A stretch of 64,000 bases of DNA, from contig NZ_CAJYIS010000057.1 of assembly GCF_913775425.1 (NCBI RefSeq), forward strand, positions 1 to 64,000, read 5' to 3'. The position numbers and the translations under genes were made by a program. The DNA comes from an uncultured Enterococcus sp. (GTDB taxonomy: Bacteria > Bacillota > Bacilli > Lactobacillales > Enterococcaceae). This document shows, in pieces, positions 29,234 to 39,369 of the stretch (position 1 is its first letter; the number at the start of each line of letters is the position of its first letter). The notes below the pieces were generated by a model, which worked only from the letters and a program-made list of their open reading frames with translations, was not told the origin of the DNA and did no database searches.

Positions 29234-31132
29234 ATGGATTATAACAAATTAGCAATGACGATCATCGAACAAGTTGGCGGCGAAAAAAATATCAAAGGGT
29301 TGACGCATTGTGCGACGAGATTACGCTTTAATTTGCACGATGATCAAAAAGCCAATGATGAAACGTTAAAAAATACAGCAGGTGTGATGGGAGTTACGAT
29401 TGCTGGTGGCCAGTACCAAGTCATTATCGGAAGTGATGTGGCGAATGTTTATAAAGCCATTATGAATCAAATCAACATCCAAGACAATGAAGTGCCAGAA
29501 GATACAACCAAGAAATCGGTTTTCTCAAAAGTGATCGATACGATCACAGGGATTTTTACACCGATCTTACCAGCAATTACGGCAGCTGGGATGTTAAAAG
29601 CGGTCCTATCGATTTTAGTTGTCTTTAAGGTGTTGACGGTCGATGCCCAAAGTTATCAAATTTTAAATTTCATGGCCGATGCTGCTTTTTATTTCTTGCC
29701 GATCTTACTGGCAGCTTCTTCTGCACAAAAGTTTAAAACGAATATGTATCTCGCGATGATGTTAGGCGGAATCTTACTCCATCCGACATTTATTACGATG
29801 GTCAATGCAGTCAAAGAAGGGGGCGGATCGATTGCATTATTTGGTCTTCCCATCGCCGCAGTGTCCTATTCTTCATCGGTAATCCCAATCATTTTGACTG
29901 TTTGGCTATTGTCTTACGTGGAGCCATTTGCGGATCGTATCTCACCAAATGTCATCAAATTCTTTAGTAAACCCTTGATCTCAATTGCGATTGTGGGAAC
30001 AGTCAGTCTAGTTGTTTTAGGTCCTTTAGGATATTATTTAAGTGAATTATTATCTTCAGGAATTAAATCTCTTGAAACGGTAAGTCCTTGGATCGTACCA
30101 TTGATCATTGGAACGTTTACGCCGTTATTTATTGCTACTGGAACACATTACGGGTTAGTACCGATTGGTATCAATAACCGTGTCACAACAGGGTATGATA
30201 CAGTCATTTATCCGGGAATGCTAGCCTCTAATGTCAGCCAAGGGGCCGCATCACTAGCAGTTGGCGTGAAAACCAAAGACAAAGCCATCAAACAATTGGC
30301 CTTTTCAGCAGGATTGACCGGGATTTTTGGGATCACTGAACCAGCATTATATGGGGTCAATTTACGCTTTAAAACCCCACTATACGCTTCAATGATCGGT
30401 GGAGGTGTCGGTGGCTTATTGATGGGGATTTTACGCGTACGTAATTTTTCCGGTGGTTCACCAGGTTTATTGACACTACCTAGTTATATTGGTGATAATA
30501 CCTTAAGCTATTTCTACTACGCATGTATTGGTGCTGCAGTAAGTATTGTGGTCACGTTTATCTTAACGTTGATCTTATACCGCGATAAAGTCACCGAAAT
30601 TCAAACAGCCGATGCCCAACTAGAAGCAGCGACGAAAGAACCTAAAGCAAATGAAAATCCAAATAGTTTAGCCAAAACAACGACCTTGATCACATCACCA
30701 ATGACAGGAAATGTTATCCCACTAGCTGAAATCCAAGACGGGATGTTTTCAGAAGAGATTTTAGGAAAAGGAATGGCGATCATTCCAACTGAAGATACTG
30801 TTTATGCACCATTTAATGGAACGGTAAGTGCGATTTTTGATAGTGGACATGCGATTGGATTGACGAGTGAAACGGGTGTTGAATTGTTGATCCATGTAGG
30901 CATTGATACGGTTCAACTTGATGGTGCCGGGTATCATTATCTAGTAACAAAAGGACAAACCGTTACCCAAGGAGAGGCTTTATTGACATTTGATCTAGGT
31001 ATCATAACTAAAGCTGGATACAATCCAGTAACCCCAGTTGTGATCACGAACTCGGTCGATATGACAGAAATTATGCCGATCCAAACGGGTGAAATCACAG
31101 CGAAATCTGATTTGATGCGTGTGATAAAATAG
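29234..31132 (+). CDS. PTS beta-glucoside-specific EIIBCA
   Basis: LTHCATRLRF IIB, IIC, IIA LLIHVGIDTVQLDGAGY; downstream of RAT. Confidence 0.93.
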   Translation: MDYNKLAMTIIEQVGGEKNIKGLTHCATRLRFNLHDDQKANDETLKNTAGVMGVTIAGGQYQVIIGSDVANVYKAIMNQINIQDNEVPEDTTKKSVFSKVIDTITGIFTPILPAITAAGMLKAVLSILVVFKVLTVDAQSYQILNFMADAAFYFLPILLAASSAQKFKTNMYLAMMLGGILLHPTFITMVNAVKEGGGSIALFGLPIAAVSYSSSVIPIILTVWLLSYVEPFADRISPNVIKFFSKPLISIAIVGTVSLVVLGPLGYYLSELLSSGIKSLETVSPWIVPLIIGTFTPLFIATGTHYGLVPIGINNRVTTGYDTVIYPGMLASNVSQGAASLAVGVKTKDKAIKQLAFSAGLTGIFGITEPALYGVNLRFKTPLYASMIGGGVGGLLMGILRVRNFSGGSPGLLTLPSYIGDNTLSYFYYACIGAAVSIVVTFILTLILYRDKVTEIQTADAQLEAATKEPKANENPNSLAKTTTLITSPMTGNVIPLAEIQDGMFSEEILGKGMAIIPTEDTVYAPFNGTVSAIFDSGHAIGLTSETGVELLIHVGIDTVQLDGAGYHYLVTKGQTVTQGEALLTFDLGIITKAGYNPVTPVVITNSVDMTEIMPIQTGEITAKSDLMRVIK

Positions 31133-31135
31133 ATA

Positions 31136-31172
31136 AAAAAGACCTGACAGCATTTGCTGTCAGGTCTTTTTG
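31136..31172. terminator. Intrinsic terminator
   Basis: AAAAAAGACCTGACAG-CATTTG-CTGTCAGGTCTTTTT. Confidence 0.9.
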
Positions 31173-31511
31173 TTAAAATCGTATCCAACGCGTACTCATA
31201 TTGGCATCATAAGGACGTGTCACGTTGATATGGTCTTTTTCGAGATGGCATTCTTTACAGATCAGTTCTTGCAATTGCGATGTCGATAGAGCTACAGTTC
31301 CCTGATAGGTTGATTGATCGTAAGGTGTCCATTCGGTTAAGCTTTGCACTTTTTGATTCGCTAAAAACGCTAGACTATCCGCTTCTGTTTTAAAGGTTAC
31401 CAAAGCATCATTTGTTGTTGTTTGGTAAACCGGTGATCGATTCATTCTAAAAATCACGATAAACACGATAGCTAACATACCGATTCCAAGTACTTCCCAC
31501 ATGGTGATCAC
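31173..31511 (-). CDS. Hypothetical membrane-anchored protein
   Basis: One N-terminal TM then soluble part; no recognised domain. Confidence 0.65.
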   Translation of the reverse strand: MITMWEVLGIGMLAIVFIVIFRMNRSPVYQTTTNDALVTFKTEADSLAFLANQKVQSLTEWTPYDQSTYQGTVALSTSQLQELICKECHLEKDHINVTRPYDANMSTRWIRF

Positions 31512-31760
31512 TCCTTAAAAGCTTTTTCTTTAGTATACGCTTTTTTTAAAGTTCAATCACTAATAACTAGTTTCCACTGTATAGGTTTCTAAAAATTCTT
31601 CTTCTTTTTTTAGTAAAGGAACGATTTGATAATCTAAAGTGACGATTTTGGGTACATAGCTTTCTAATTGAGCAGCAGGTATAGTAAATTGAGTTGTAAT
31701 CATAAACAACACTCCTTTAGTTGGTATACACAGAGTATAAAAGCCCAACCTTAACTTTAC

Positions 31761-32222
31761 CTAAACTAGATCAACCGATAATGAATAATCAGTAACGACA
31801 AAGCCCACTTTTTCATAGACATGTAAGGCGCGCTGGTTGTGACCAAAAACATGCAAGGATAATTTGGTTGCACCTAGGTCATGACAAAACGTTTTGATAG
31901 CGTGCATCGCTTCTTGACCATAGCCTTTTCCACGATGCTGTTCGAATAGTAAAAAGTCATACACAAAGGCTTCTTCGGATTTTAAACCGTCAAAGTAAAC
32001 CCATGTATACCCAATAACTTCTTGAGCTCGCTCAATCATCAATAAATAATGGCCTGTAGTTGCTAAGCCATCGGGTAATAATGTTGCGAAACTTTCTTTT
32101 GAACGTGCAAGTGCTTCTGTTTTACTCCAAGTGTTTGCTTTGACTTTATCTTCTGCGAAATCTTTAATAGCCTGTTCTAGGTAATCTGGATAAATTGCTT
32201 GTGTCATAGGGATCAGTTTCAT
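31761..32222 (-). CDS. GNAT family N-acetyltransferase
   Basis: LFEQHRGKGYGQEAMHAIKTF and HVFGHNQRALHVYEKVGF; RBS aaaaaggagcg before ATG at 32222. Confidence 0.9.
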   Translation of the reverse strand: MKLIPMTQAIYPDYLEQAIKDFAEDKVKANTWSKTEALARSKESFATLLPDGLATTGHYLLMIERAQEVIGYTWVYFDGLKSEEAFVYDFLLFEQHRGKGYGQEAMHAIKTFCHDLGATKLSLHVFGHNQRALHVYEKVGFVVTDYSLSVDLV

Positions 32223-32362
32223 GTTGATCGCTCCTTTTTTAGTGTAGTATAGCATGAATACGGCGTAACAAAATTGATAGCTAAAAAAAAGAACAATCAA
32301 TGGCTCTTTTCTCTTCATTTTAGTACGTTTACCATGAAGCTTGAAAGAAAGGAAGATTTTTT

Positions 32363-32734
32363 ATGCGTGTCTGTAGAGAAGGACTAAAATATATCCCACT
32401 GGTCATGATTCTATCTTTCTTTATTTTAGCCGCTGATCGCACTGGAAAGCTTGGTATTTTTGGCACGTTGATTACTTTAATGATTGACCCACAAAATTTT
32501 GCCCTAAAATATGACATTCAATTAAAAAAACAACTACAACGAAAAATCTACTATTTTCGCGATCTTTCTTTAAGTATTTATTGTAGTTGGTATGCGACGT
32601 ATATCGTGAATCGTTTTGCACACTATGAAATTCCTTGGATCAATTGGATCGTTCCTAGCTGTTTCTTTTTACTGATTTGGTGGCATTTACGTTATCTTAT
32701 ACCGAAAACGATGAACTACCTCAATCAAAAATAG
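32363..32734 (+). CDS. Hypothetical membrane protein
   Basis: ORF with several hydrophobic segments, ends at a terminator. Confidence 0.6.
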   Translation: MRVCREGLKYIPLVMILSFFILAADRTGKLGIFGTLITLMIDPQNFALKYDIQLKKQLQRKIYYFRDLSLSIYCSWYATYIVNRFAHYEIPWINWIVPSCFFLLIWWHLRYLIPKTMNYLNQK

Positions 32735-32766
32735 CCTCCTTCATTGTGAAGGAGGCTATTTTTTAA
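32728..32766. terminator. Bidirectional intrinsic terminator
   Basis: AAAATAGCCTCCTTCA-TTG-TGAAGGAGGCTATTTTTT between convergent genes. Confidence 0.88.
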
Positions 32767-34370
32767 GCTTTACGTTTCTTTTTGTTTAGTCCAAATGTTA
32801 AGAAGAAACTCAAAAGCATTACTAAAGATGAAATTCCAATCGTTTTGCCTACACTGGTTGTAAATTTAGCATCGATTTTTTCAAATACTTTTGTTTTCGT
32901 ATCTTGTGTGATATTTAATTTTTCAGCAGGTACTTCTCGTAAACTTGGAATCGAAGAACCAGCACTATCGACAACGGATTTTTCAACCATCGTTTGGACT
33001 GGTTGGGCTAATTCAAATTGGTTTAAGGAAGAAGGGATATCGTGTTGTAAATAGCTGACAAAAATCGTTCCGATAATAGCGATCCCTAAAGCAGATCCGA
33101 TTTGACGAATCGTAGATTGAACAGAAGAAGCTTGTCCAGATTGAGTCGTAGGGACATCTTGTAAGACGATCGAGGTCAACTGTGCTGAAGCAAGTCCTAA
33201 TCCAAAACCATACACCACTAACCATAAGATGATGACCCATAAAGCAATGCCAGGATCGACCGTTAGAAAGAAGCCAACAAACCCAATCGTTTCAAGTAAT
33301 AGCCCCAATGAAACAACAAAACGAGCAGACGTTTTTTGAACGATAAATGAAGCAGATCCTCCGGCAAAAAAGGCACCCACACCCATCACAGCTAAAATTC
33401 CACCAGATTTCATCGGAGAAAGATTTAAAATATTTTGTAAAAATAAAGGCAATAAGAACAATAATCCAGATTCACCGATTGCCACAACACCGGCTACGAT
33501 ATTCCCCAATGAAAAACTTTTGAATGAGAAGAGACTTAAGTTTAACAATACAGATTTTTGTTGTTTCCGCAGATGACTTTCCCAAAATAAGAAAATCGCC
33601 ATCAAAATCAAGCCTGCGGCCAACAAGAAGGGAATAATCGATAATCCTAAAAAGGTTGGATGGCTTTCTTTGACATTCCACCAGCCATAGTTACGTCCTT
33701 CGATGATACCAAATACTAAGAGCAATAAACTTGCTGTAGACAAGATAAAGCCTAAAATATCAAAGCCATTTGTCATTTTTTCCCCATATGTTTCAGGCAA
33801 GACTTTTAAAGCCACTAAGATAATAAAAATGCCAATTGGTAAGTTGATATAAAAAATCCAATGCCAGTTTAGATACGTAGTAAAATAACCTCCAAGTAAT
33901 GGTCCTAAAGCAGCCATACCTGAAATCACAGAACCCCAAACAGCAAAAGCTAAAATTCGATCTTTACCAAAAAACAACGAATTTACTGCAGAAAGAGTAG
34001 TAGGCAAAACGACTGCCCCACCAATTCCTTGTAATGCACGAGCAATCAGCATTGTTGTAATATTGGATGAAAAACTAGCTAAAATAGAGCCAGCAATAAA
34101 AATGATAATTCCAGTAATCAAGACTTTCTTACGACCGACGTGATCGGCAATCCGTCCCATTGTAATCAATAATGCAGAAAAAATTAAAGAGTAAAGTGTG
34201 ATGATCCATTCTGCATCGGTAAAATCTAATTTTAGATCACGCATGATGACAGGTAAGGAGACATTGACGATTGTTCCATCGATAACTACTAATGAAACAG
34301 ATAGTGCTAAAACAGTTAGAGCCCACCATTTATGTGGAAATGGTTTAGTCTTATTTTCCATTTTCTTCAC
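32763..34370 (-). CDS. MFS transporter, DHA2/EmrB-QacA type
   Basis: DGTIVNVSLPVIMRDL, LQGIGGAVVLPTTLS, 14-TM-like length. Confidence 0.92.
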   Translation of the reverse strand: MKKMENKTKPFPHKWWALTVLALSVSLVVIDGTIVNVSLPVIMRDLKLDFTDAEWIITLYSLIFSALLITMGRIADHVGRKKVLITGIIIFIAGSILASFSSNITTMLIARALQGIGGAVVLPTTLSAVNSLFFGKDRILAFAVWGSVISGMAALGPLLGGYFTTYLNWHWIFYINLPIGIFIILVALKVLPETYGEKMTNGFDILGFILSTASLLLLVFGIIEGRNYGWWNVKESHPTFLGLSIIPFLLAAGLILMAIFLFWESHLRKQQKSVLLNLSLFSFKSFSLGNIVAGVVAIGESGLLFLLPLFLQNILNLSPMKSGGILAVMGVGAFFAGGSASFIVQKTSARFVVSLGLLLETIGFVGFFLTVDPGIALWVIILWLVVYGFGLGLASAQLTSIVLQDVPTTQSGQASSVQSTIRQIGSALGIAIIGTIFVSYLQHDIPSSLNQFELAQPVQTMVEKSVVDSAGSSIPSLREVPAEKLNITQDTKTKVFEKIDAKFTTSVGKTIGISSLVMLLSFFLTFGLNKKKRKA

Positions 34371-34406
34371 CTCAAATTTAATTTTAAATACCTAACGTGG
34401 TCTTAG

Positions 34407-34445
34407 TATACACCTAAAGTGACACTTTGTCACTTTAGGTGTATA
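34407..34445. promoter_or_regulatory. 39-bp perfect inverted repeat (operator-like) over the MFS promoter
   Basis: TATACACCTAAAGTGACA-CTT-TGTCACTTTAGGTGTATA; on the minus strand it contains GTGACA-N17-TATACT. Confidence 0.85.
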
Positions 34446-34478
34446 GGAAATTCGTGAAATTATATAAAAGAATATTTG

Positions 34479-34736
34479 TTATTCTATTTTGTTGGTAAAA
34501 GTTAGCAAAATCAATGAAAAGAATAAAAAAAGTAGTGAAATATATCGAAGAAACATACCGAGTGGAAAAACCCAATTTGTATCAAATAATATCGGAAATA
34601 GTGGTGAAAACACAGTGTGACACCAAGTACTAGAATCTAAAAAAGTTAATAGTATACCCGCTAAAAAGCAATAAATCGCAAGAAGTAAATAGACGGAAAA
34701 TGAACACTGCACACATTTACGACAAATTTTTTTCAT
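34479..34736 (-). CDS. Small hypothetical membrane protein
   Basis: Two to three hydrophobic segments; RBS aaaggagc before ATG. Confidence 0.6.
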   Translation of the reverse strand: MKKICRKCVQCSFSVYLLLAIYCFLAGILLTFLDSSTWCHTVFSPLFPILFDTNWVFPLGMFLRYISLLFLFFSLILLTFTNKIE

Positions 34737-34885
34737 ACGTAAAGCTCCTTTTTAAGAAATAGATAATATTAGTATACCTGATGTGCTGTGAATCATATGA
34801 CTAGATGCTTCAAAATAAAAAATAGAAACCGTTTTCTTCAAAAATGGTATAATAGGCAAAGAATTTAATGAAAAGGAGCAGATCT

Positions 34886-35764
34886 ATGAGCGAATTTTTA
34901 GAGATTCCGACTTGGCCTTTGTCATTACCCTTTCGTGCGTTTGAAAATGAAGGTGAAGTCGTTGTCCCTCCACATTGGCATAAAGAAATCGAAATTATTC
35001 ATGTGGTAGAAGGAAGCGTTACGATCGGTTATCGAAATCGATTATTTCAAGTGCACCAAGGAGAGATATTCATATTTGCTAGCGGAGAAACGCATTACTT
35101 TTTAGCTTCTCCAAACAGTAAACGACGTGTCTTTCAGTTTGATTTAAACTTAATCCGCAATGGAACGAACTATGATATTTCGAGCAACGAAGTGATCCAC
35201 CGTTTTCAATTATCTAGTTTTTATAGTGTTGAATGGACAGAAGAACTTCGTCAAAAGATGATGACGACACTCACTAAGTTATTTGACGAAATGGTGCAAC
35301 TTAACAGTGGATATAGTTATATGATCACAAGTTTATTATTTGAGATTATTGTCTTGTATTGTCGTGAAATGCCTTTACGTGATGCAACAAAAGAAGAGAG
35401 TTTTGTAGAAGCTACAGTTAATCAAGAAGCTTTAGAACGATTGAATCAAGTGTTTATCTATGTAGAACAACAATTCGATACGCCCATCACGTTAGATGAA
35501 GTTGCCGAGGTCGTTGGATTTAGTCCGTATTATTTTGCTCGCTTTTTTAAAAAACATACTGGTCAGACATTTATACAATTTCTAACGACGTATCGGATCA
35601 ATCAAGCCAAATATATTTTAGCCAATGAAAAATGTCCGATGATCGAAGTAGCAGAACGGGCGGGTTTTCATAGTGTGAAAACATTTCATCATGTCTTTAA
35701 AGAACAAGTTGGGATTTCACCATTAAAATTTCAAAAGACAATATTCGGGAATAAGTCCACTTAA
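34886..35764 (+). CDS. AraC family regulator with N-terminal cupin domain
   Basis: PPHWHKEIEIIHVVEGSVTIGY and two HTHs ending VGISPLKFQK; ATG 34886 after aaaggag. Confidence 0.92.
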   Translation: MSEFLEIPTWPLSLPFRAFENEGEVVVPPHWHKEIEIIHVVEGSVTIGYRNRLFQVHQGEIFIFASGETHYFLASPNSKRRVFQFDLNLIRNGTNYDISSNEVIHRFQLSSFYSVEWTEELRQKMMTTLTKLFDEMVQLNSGYSYMITSLLFEIIVLYCREMPLRDATKEESFVEATVNQEALERLNQVFIYVEQQFDTPITLDEVAEVVGFSPYYFARFFKKHTGQTFIQFLTTYRINQAKYILANEKCPMIEVAERAGFHSVKTFHHVFKEQVGISPLKFQKTIFGNKST

Positions 35765-35833
35765 ATCAAGGAAGAAACCGTTCACTATTTTTTGTAGGAT
35801 AAAGACATACAAAAGATAGCGGAGGGTTTTTTT

Positions 35834-36922
35834 ATGACATTAAAAGTAGGGATTATCGGATGTGGCGGAATCGCCAATGGGAAACATTTACCAGCTTTAA
35901 GTCAGGTTTTAGAAGTCGAGCTGGTGGCATTTTGTGATATCGAAGTAGAACGGGCGGTAAAAGCAAAAGAGCAATACGGAACAAAGGATGCAACTGTTTA
36001 TGCCGATTACAAAGAAATGATAACGGATACAGAAATCGATGTCATTCACGTGTGCACGCCAAATAATTCCCATGCAGAGATTACGATTGCAAGCTTAGAG
36101 GCAAACAAACATGTGATGTGCGAAAAGCCAATGGCCAAAACAAGTACAGAAGCAAGAGCGATGATTGAAGCTGCGAAAAAAAGTGGGAAAAAATTGACGA
36201 TTGGCTATCAAAATCGTTTCCGAACAGATTCTACTTATTTACATGAAGTCTGCCAAGAAGGTGGATTAGGTGAGATCTACATGGGCAAAGCGCATGCGGT
36301 CAGAAGAAGAGCAGTCCCTACTTGGGGAGTTTTCTTAGATGAAGAAGCACAAGGTGGTGGTCCACTGATCGATATTGGGACACACGCTCTAGACCTTACA
36401 CTATGGATGATGAACAACTATCGTCCAAAATACGTTGTGGGCAATACGTACCATCATCTATCACAAATAAAAAATGCAGCCAATGCTTGGGGCTCTTGGG
36501 ATCCAGAAAAATTTACAGTGGAAGATGCTGCCTTTGGATTTGTGGTCATGGAAAATGGTGCAACGATCTCATTGGAAGCGAGTTGGGCATTGAATAGTTT
36601 AGATGTAAAAGAAGCAAAAACGACTTTGATGGGAACAAAAGGTGGAGCAGATATGAATGATGGTCTGACCTTAAATGGGGAAGATCATGGTCTATTATTT
36701 GAAAAGAAAATCGAACTTGAAACAGGTGGCGTTGATTTTTATGAAGGAGAAGGGAATGATCCTGCTGTTTTAGAAGCACGCTCATTTGTCCAAGCTATTT
36801 TGAATAATACCGATCCAGTTGTAAAACCAGAAGAAGCCTTGGTAGTGACAGAGATTTTAGAAGCAATCTACGAATCTGCCCGAACGGGTGAACCAGTGAT
36901 GATGAAAGGAGCACACGTATGA
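35834..36922 (+). CDS. Gfo/Idh/MocA family oxidoreductase
   Basis: [40 protein letters not shown]. Confidence 0.93.
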   Translation: MTLKVGIIGCGGIANGKHLPALSQVLEVELVAFCDIEVERAVKAKEQYGTKDATVYADYKEMITDTEIDVIHVCTPNNSHAEITIASLEANKHVMCEKPMAKTSTEARAMIEAAKKSGKKLTIGYQNRFRTDSTYLHEVCQEGGLGEIYMGKAHAVRRRAVPTWGVFLDEEAQGGGPLIDIGTHALDLTLWMMNNYRPKYVVGNTYHHLSQIKNAANAWGSWDPEKFTVEDAAFGFVVMENGATISLEASWALNSLDVKEAKTTLMGTKGGADMNDGLTLNGEDHGLLFEKKIELETGGVDFYEGEGNDPAVLEARSFVQAILNNTDPVVKPEEALVVTEILEAIYESARTGEPVMMKGAHV

Positions 36923-37632
36923 TCCACGTTACGATTTGGAATGAGTTTCGACATGAGCAAACAGATGAGAACGTTAAAAAAGTCTATCCAGATGGCATCC
37001 ATGAACAACTAAAATCTTTTTTACAAGAAGAATTCGTTGTCCAAACGGCTACGCTAGATGAAGCTGAACACGGCCTAACAGAAGCGCGTCTAAATGAAAC
37101 AGATGTGCTGATTTGGTGGGGACATCTTGCTCATGATGAAGTATCAGATGCTATCGTTGAACGCGTATATTCCCGTGTTCTTCAAGGAATGGGACTGATT
37201 GTACTCCATTCAGGACATTTTTCTAAAATCTTTAAAAAATTGATGGGGACATCTTGTGATCTGAAATGGCGTGAAGCCAATGAGCGTTGTCGTATTTGGA
37301 ATATTGCACCAAGCCATCCGATTACACAAGGAATTGGTGAAATGATCGAACTAGAACAAGAAGAGATGTACGGGGAGCACTTTGATATTCCCGCACCAGA
37401 TGAATTGATTTTCTTGAATTGGTATCAAGGTGGAGAGGTTTTTCGAGGTGGATGTACGTATTATCGTGGGAATGGAAAAATATTCTATTTCCAACCAGGG
37501 CATGAAACCTATCCTTCTTACTACCATGAAAAAGTTCGACGCGTAATCAAAAATGCGATTCACTGGGCAAATCCAACTGATAGTGTCTACCCTACTTATG
37601 GACATCATGTAGCCCTTGAACAATTAAATTAG
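36919..37632 (+). CDS. ThuA domain protein (trehalose utilisation family)
   Basis: [46 protein letters not shown] overlap with the upstream gene. Confidence 0.88.
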   Translation: MIHVTIWNEFRHEQTDENVKKVYPDGIHEQLKSFLQEEFVVQTATLDEAEHGLTEARLNETDVLIWWGHLAHDEVSDAIVERVYSRVLQGMGLIVLHSGHFSKIFKKLMGTSCDLKWREANERCRIWNIAPSHPITQGIGEMIELEQEEMYGEHFDIPAPDELIFLNWYQGGEVFRGGCTYYRGNGKIFYFQPGHETYPSYYHEKVRRVIKNAIHWANPTDSVYPTYGHHVALEQLN

Positions 37633-37647
37633 GGTGGTGATTGTTAG

Positions 37648-38388
37648 ATGAAAATCAGTTTACAACTATGGAGCATTCAAGATGCCGTAAAAGAAGATCT
37701 ACTAGCTACATTAAAACAAGTTAAACGATTTGGCTACGATGGAGTTGAATTTGCAGGCTATTTTGATCATTCCGCTGAAGACATCAAAATGTGTCTAGAT
37801 GAATTAGGATTAGAAGTATCCGGGACCCATTATCCGATTGAACAATTAGAAGAGCATTTTGAAGAAGTTCTTCTTTTTGAAGAGACGATTGGCAATCATA
37901 ATTTGATCGTACCTTATCTAGATGGACACACGGTTGAAGAGTGGGGAAACTATGCGAAACGTATGGCCAGGATCCAAGAAAAATTAGTCGGTACTCCATT
38001 TCGTCTAGGTTACCATAATCACGCGCATGAATTTGATGTTACCCCACACGCATTTGATATCTTGTTAGAAAAAGTTCCTACTTTGGCATTAGAAGTTGAT
38101 ACGTTTTGGGTAGCCTATGCTAAATATCCGGTGATTGCCTTTTTGGATCAATACCAAAAAAATATCAACTGGCTACACATAAAAGATATGCAAGAAGAAC
38201 CGATTGAAAGTACCGAGATTTCTTCAGGAGTTTTACCAATCAAAACCTATCTAAAGTGGGCAAAACAACATGAAATGGAGTGGTTGATTATCGAACAAGA
38301 AGCGTTTCAGCGGTATGTTCCTTTAGAAAGTGCACAAAAAAATTATCGAGCACTCGAAATATTACGTATAGAAAGCGAGGGAAACTAA
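37648..38388 (+). CDS. Sugar phosphate isomerase/epimerase (xylose isomerase-like TIM barrel)
   Basis: ISLQLWSIQDAVKEDLLATLKQVKRFGYDGVEFAG, GYHNHAHEF, WLHIKDM. Confidence 0.9.
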   Translation: MKISLQLWSIQDAVKEDLLATLKQVKRFGYDGVEFAGYFDHSAEDIKMCLDELGLEVSGTHYPIEQLEEHFEEVLLFEETIGNHNLIVPYLDGHTVEEWGNYAKRMARIQEKLVGTPFRLGYHNHAHEFDVTPHAFDILLEKVPTLALEVDTFWVAYAKYPVIAFLDQYQKNINWLHIKDMQEEPIESTEISSGVLPIKTYLKWAKQHEMEWLIIEQEAFQRYVPLESAQKNYRALEILRIESEGN

Positions 38389-39357
38389 ATGAAATTAGGT
38401 GTTTTTACGCCATTATTTAATGAGCTAAGTTTTGACGATATGCTAGAAGAAGTAGCAAAACGAGAGTTGCAAACCATCGAAATCGGTACAGGAGGATTTC
38501 CCGGAAATGCACACTGTGACATTGATGCCTTATTGGCTAGTAGTGAAAAAAGAACAGAATATCTTCATCGTTTAGCAGACAAAAATTTAACGATCAGTGC
38601 CTTTAGTGCCCATAATAATCCACTATCTCCTGATCCAAAAGAAGCAAAAATTGCCGATGAACTATTACAAAAAACGATTCGTCTGGCAAGTTTAATGCAT
38701 GTACCAGTAGTCAATGGATTTTCGGGCATTTCAGGTGGGAATGCAACCGATACAAGTGTCAATTGGCCGGTATTGCCATGGCCGACTGAGTATGGCGATA
38801 ACTATCACTACCAGTGGGAAAAGAAGTTGATCCCGTATTGGCAAATGATCAATGAGCAGTGTGAGCATGCTAGTGTGAATATTGGAATCGAACTTCATGG
38901 TGGTTTTTTAGCACACACTCCTTACACGATGCTGAAATTACGCGATGCAGCGGGCAAACATATTGGCTGTAATCTAGATCCTTCTCATCTATGGTGGCAA
39001 GGGATCGATCCGGTAGCGGCGATCAAAATTTTAGGTAAAGAACAAGCGATCCATCATTTTCATGCAAAAGATACGTATTTGGATCAAGACAATATCAACA
39101 TGTACGGATTAACGGATATGCAACCATACGATCAAGTCCAGACTCGTGCTTGGACGTTTCGTTCTGTTGGATGTGGGCATTCGATGACAGAATGGTCGAA
39201 TATCATCAGTGCCTTACGTCTATATGATTATGACTATGTTTTAAGTATTGAACATGAAGATCCGTTGATGTCGATCGCAGAAGGATTTGATCGTGCAGTA
39301 ACAAATTTAAAATCGATTATGATCAAAGAACAACCGACGAATCTTTGGTGGACATAA
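38389..39357 (+). CDS. Sugar phosphate isomerase/epimerase (TIM barrel)
   Basis: MKLGVFTPLFNELSFDDMLEEVAKRELQTIEIGTGGFPGNAHCD, HHFHAKDTYLD. Confidence 0.9.
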   Translation: MKLGVFTPLFNELSFDDMLEEVAKRELQTIEIGTGGFPGNAHCDIDALLASSEKRTEYLHRLADKNLTISAFSAHNNPLSPDPKEAKIADELLQKTIRLASLMHVPVVNGFSGISGGNATDTSVNWPVLPWPTEYGDNYHYQWEKKLIPYWQMINEQCEHASVNIGIELHGGFLAHTPYTMLKLRDAAGKHIGCNLDPSHLWWQGIDPVAAIKILGKEQAIHHFHAKDTYLDQDNINMYGLTDMQPYDQVQTRAWTFRSVGCGHSMTEWSNIISALRLYDYDYVLSIEHEDPLMSIAEGFDRAVTNLKSIMIKEQPTNLWWT

Positions 39358-39369
39358 AGGAGATAAACG

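Noticed and set aside
31560-31748. 62-aa minus-strand ORF (possible 47-aa protein from about 31703)
   Set aside because: Has a plausible RBS (aggagtg) but no recognised family; too weak to list as a confident gene.
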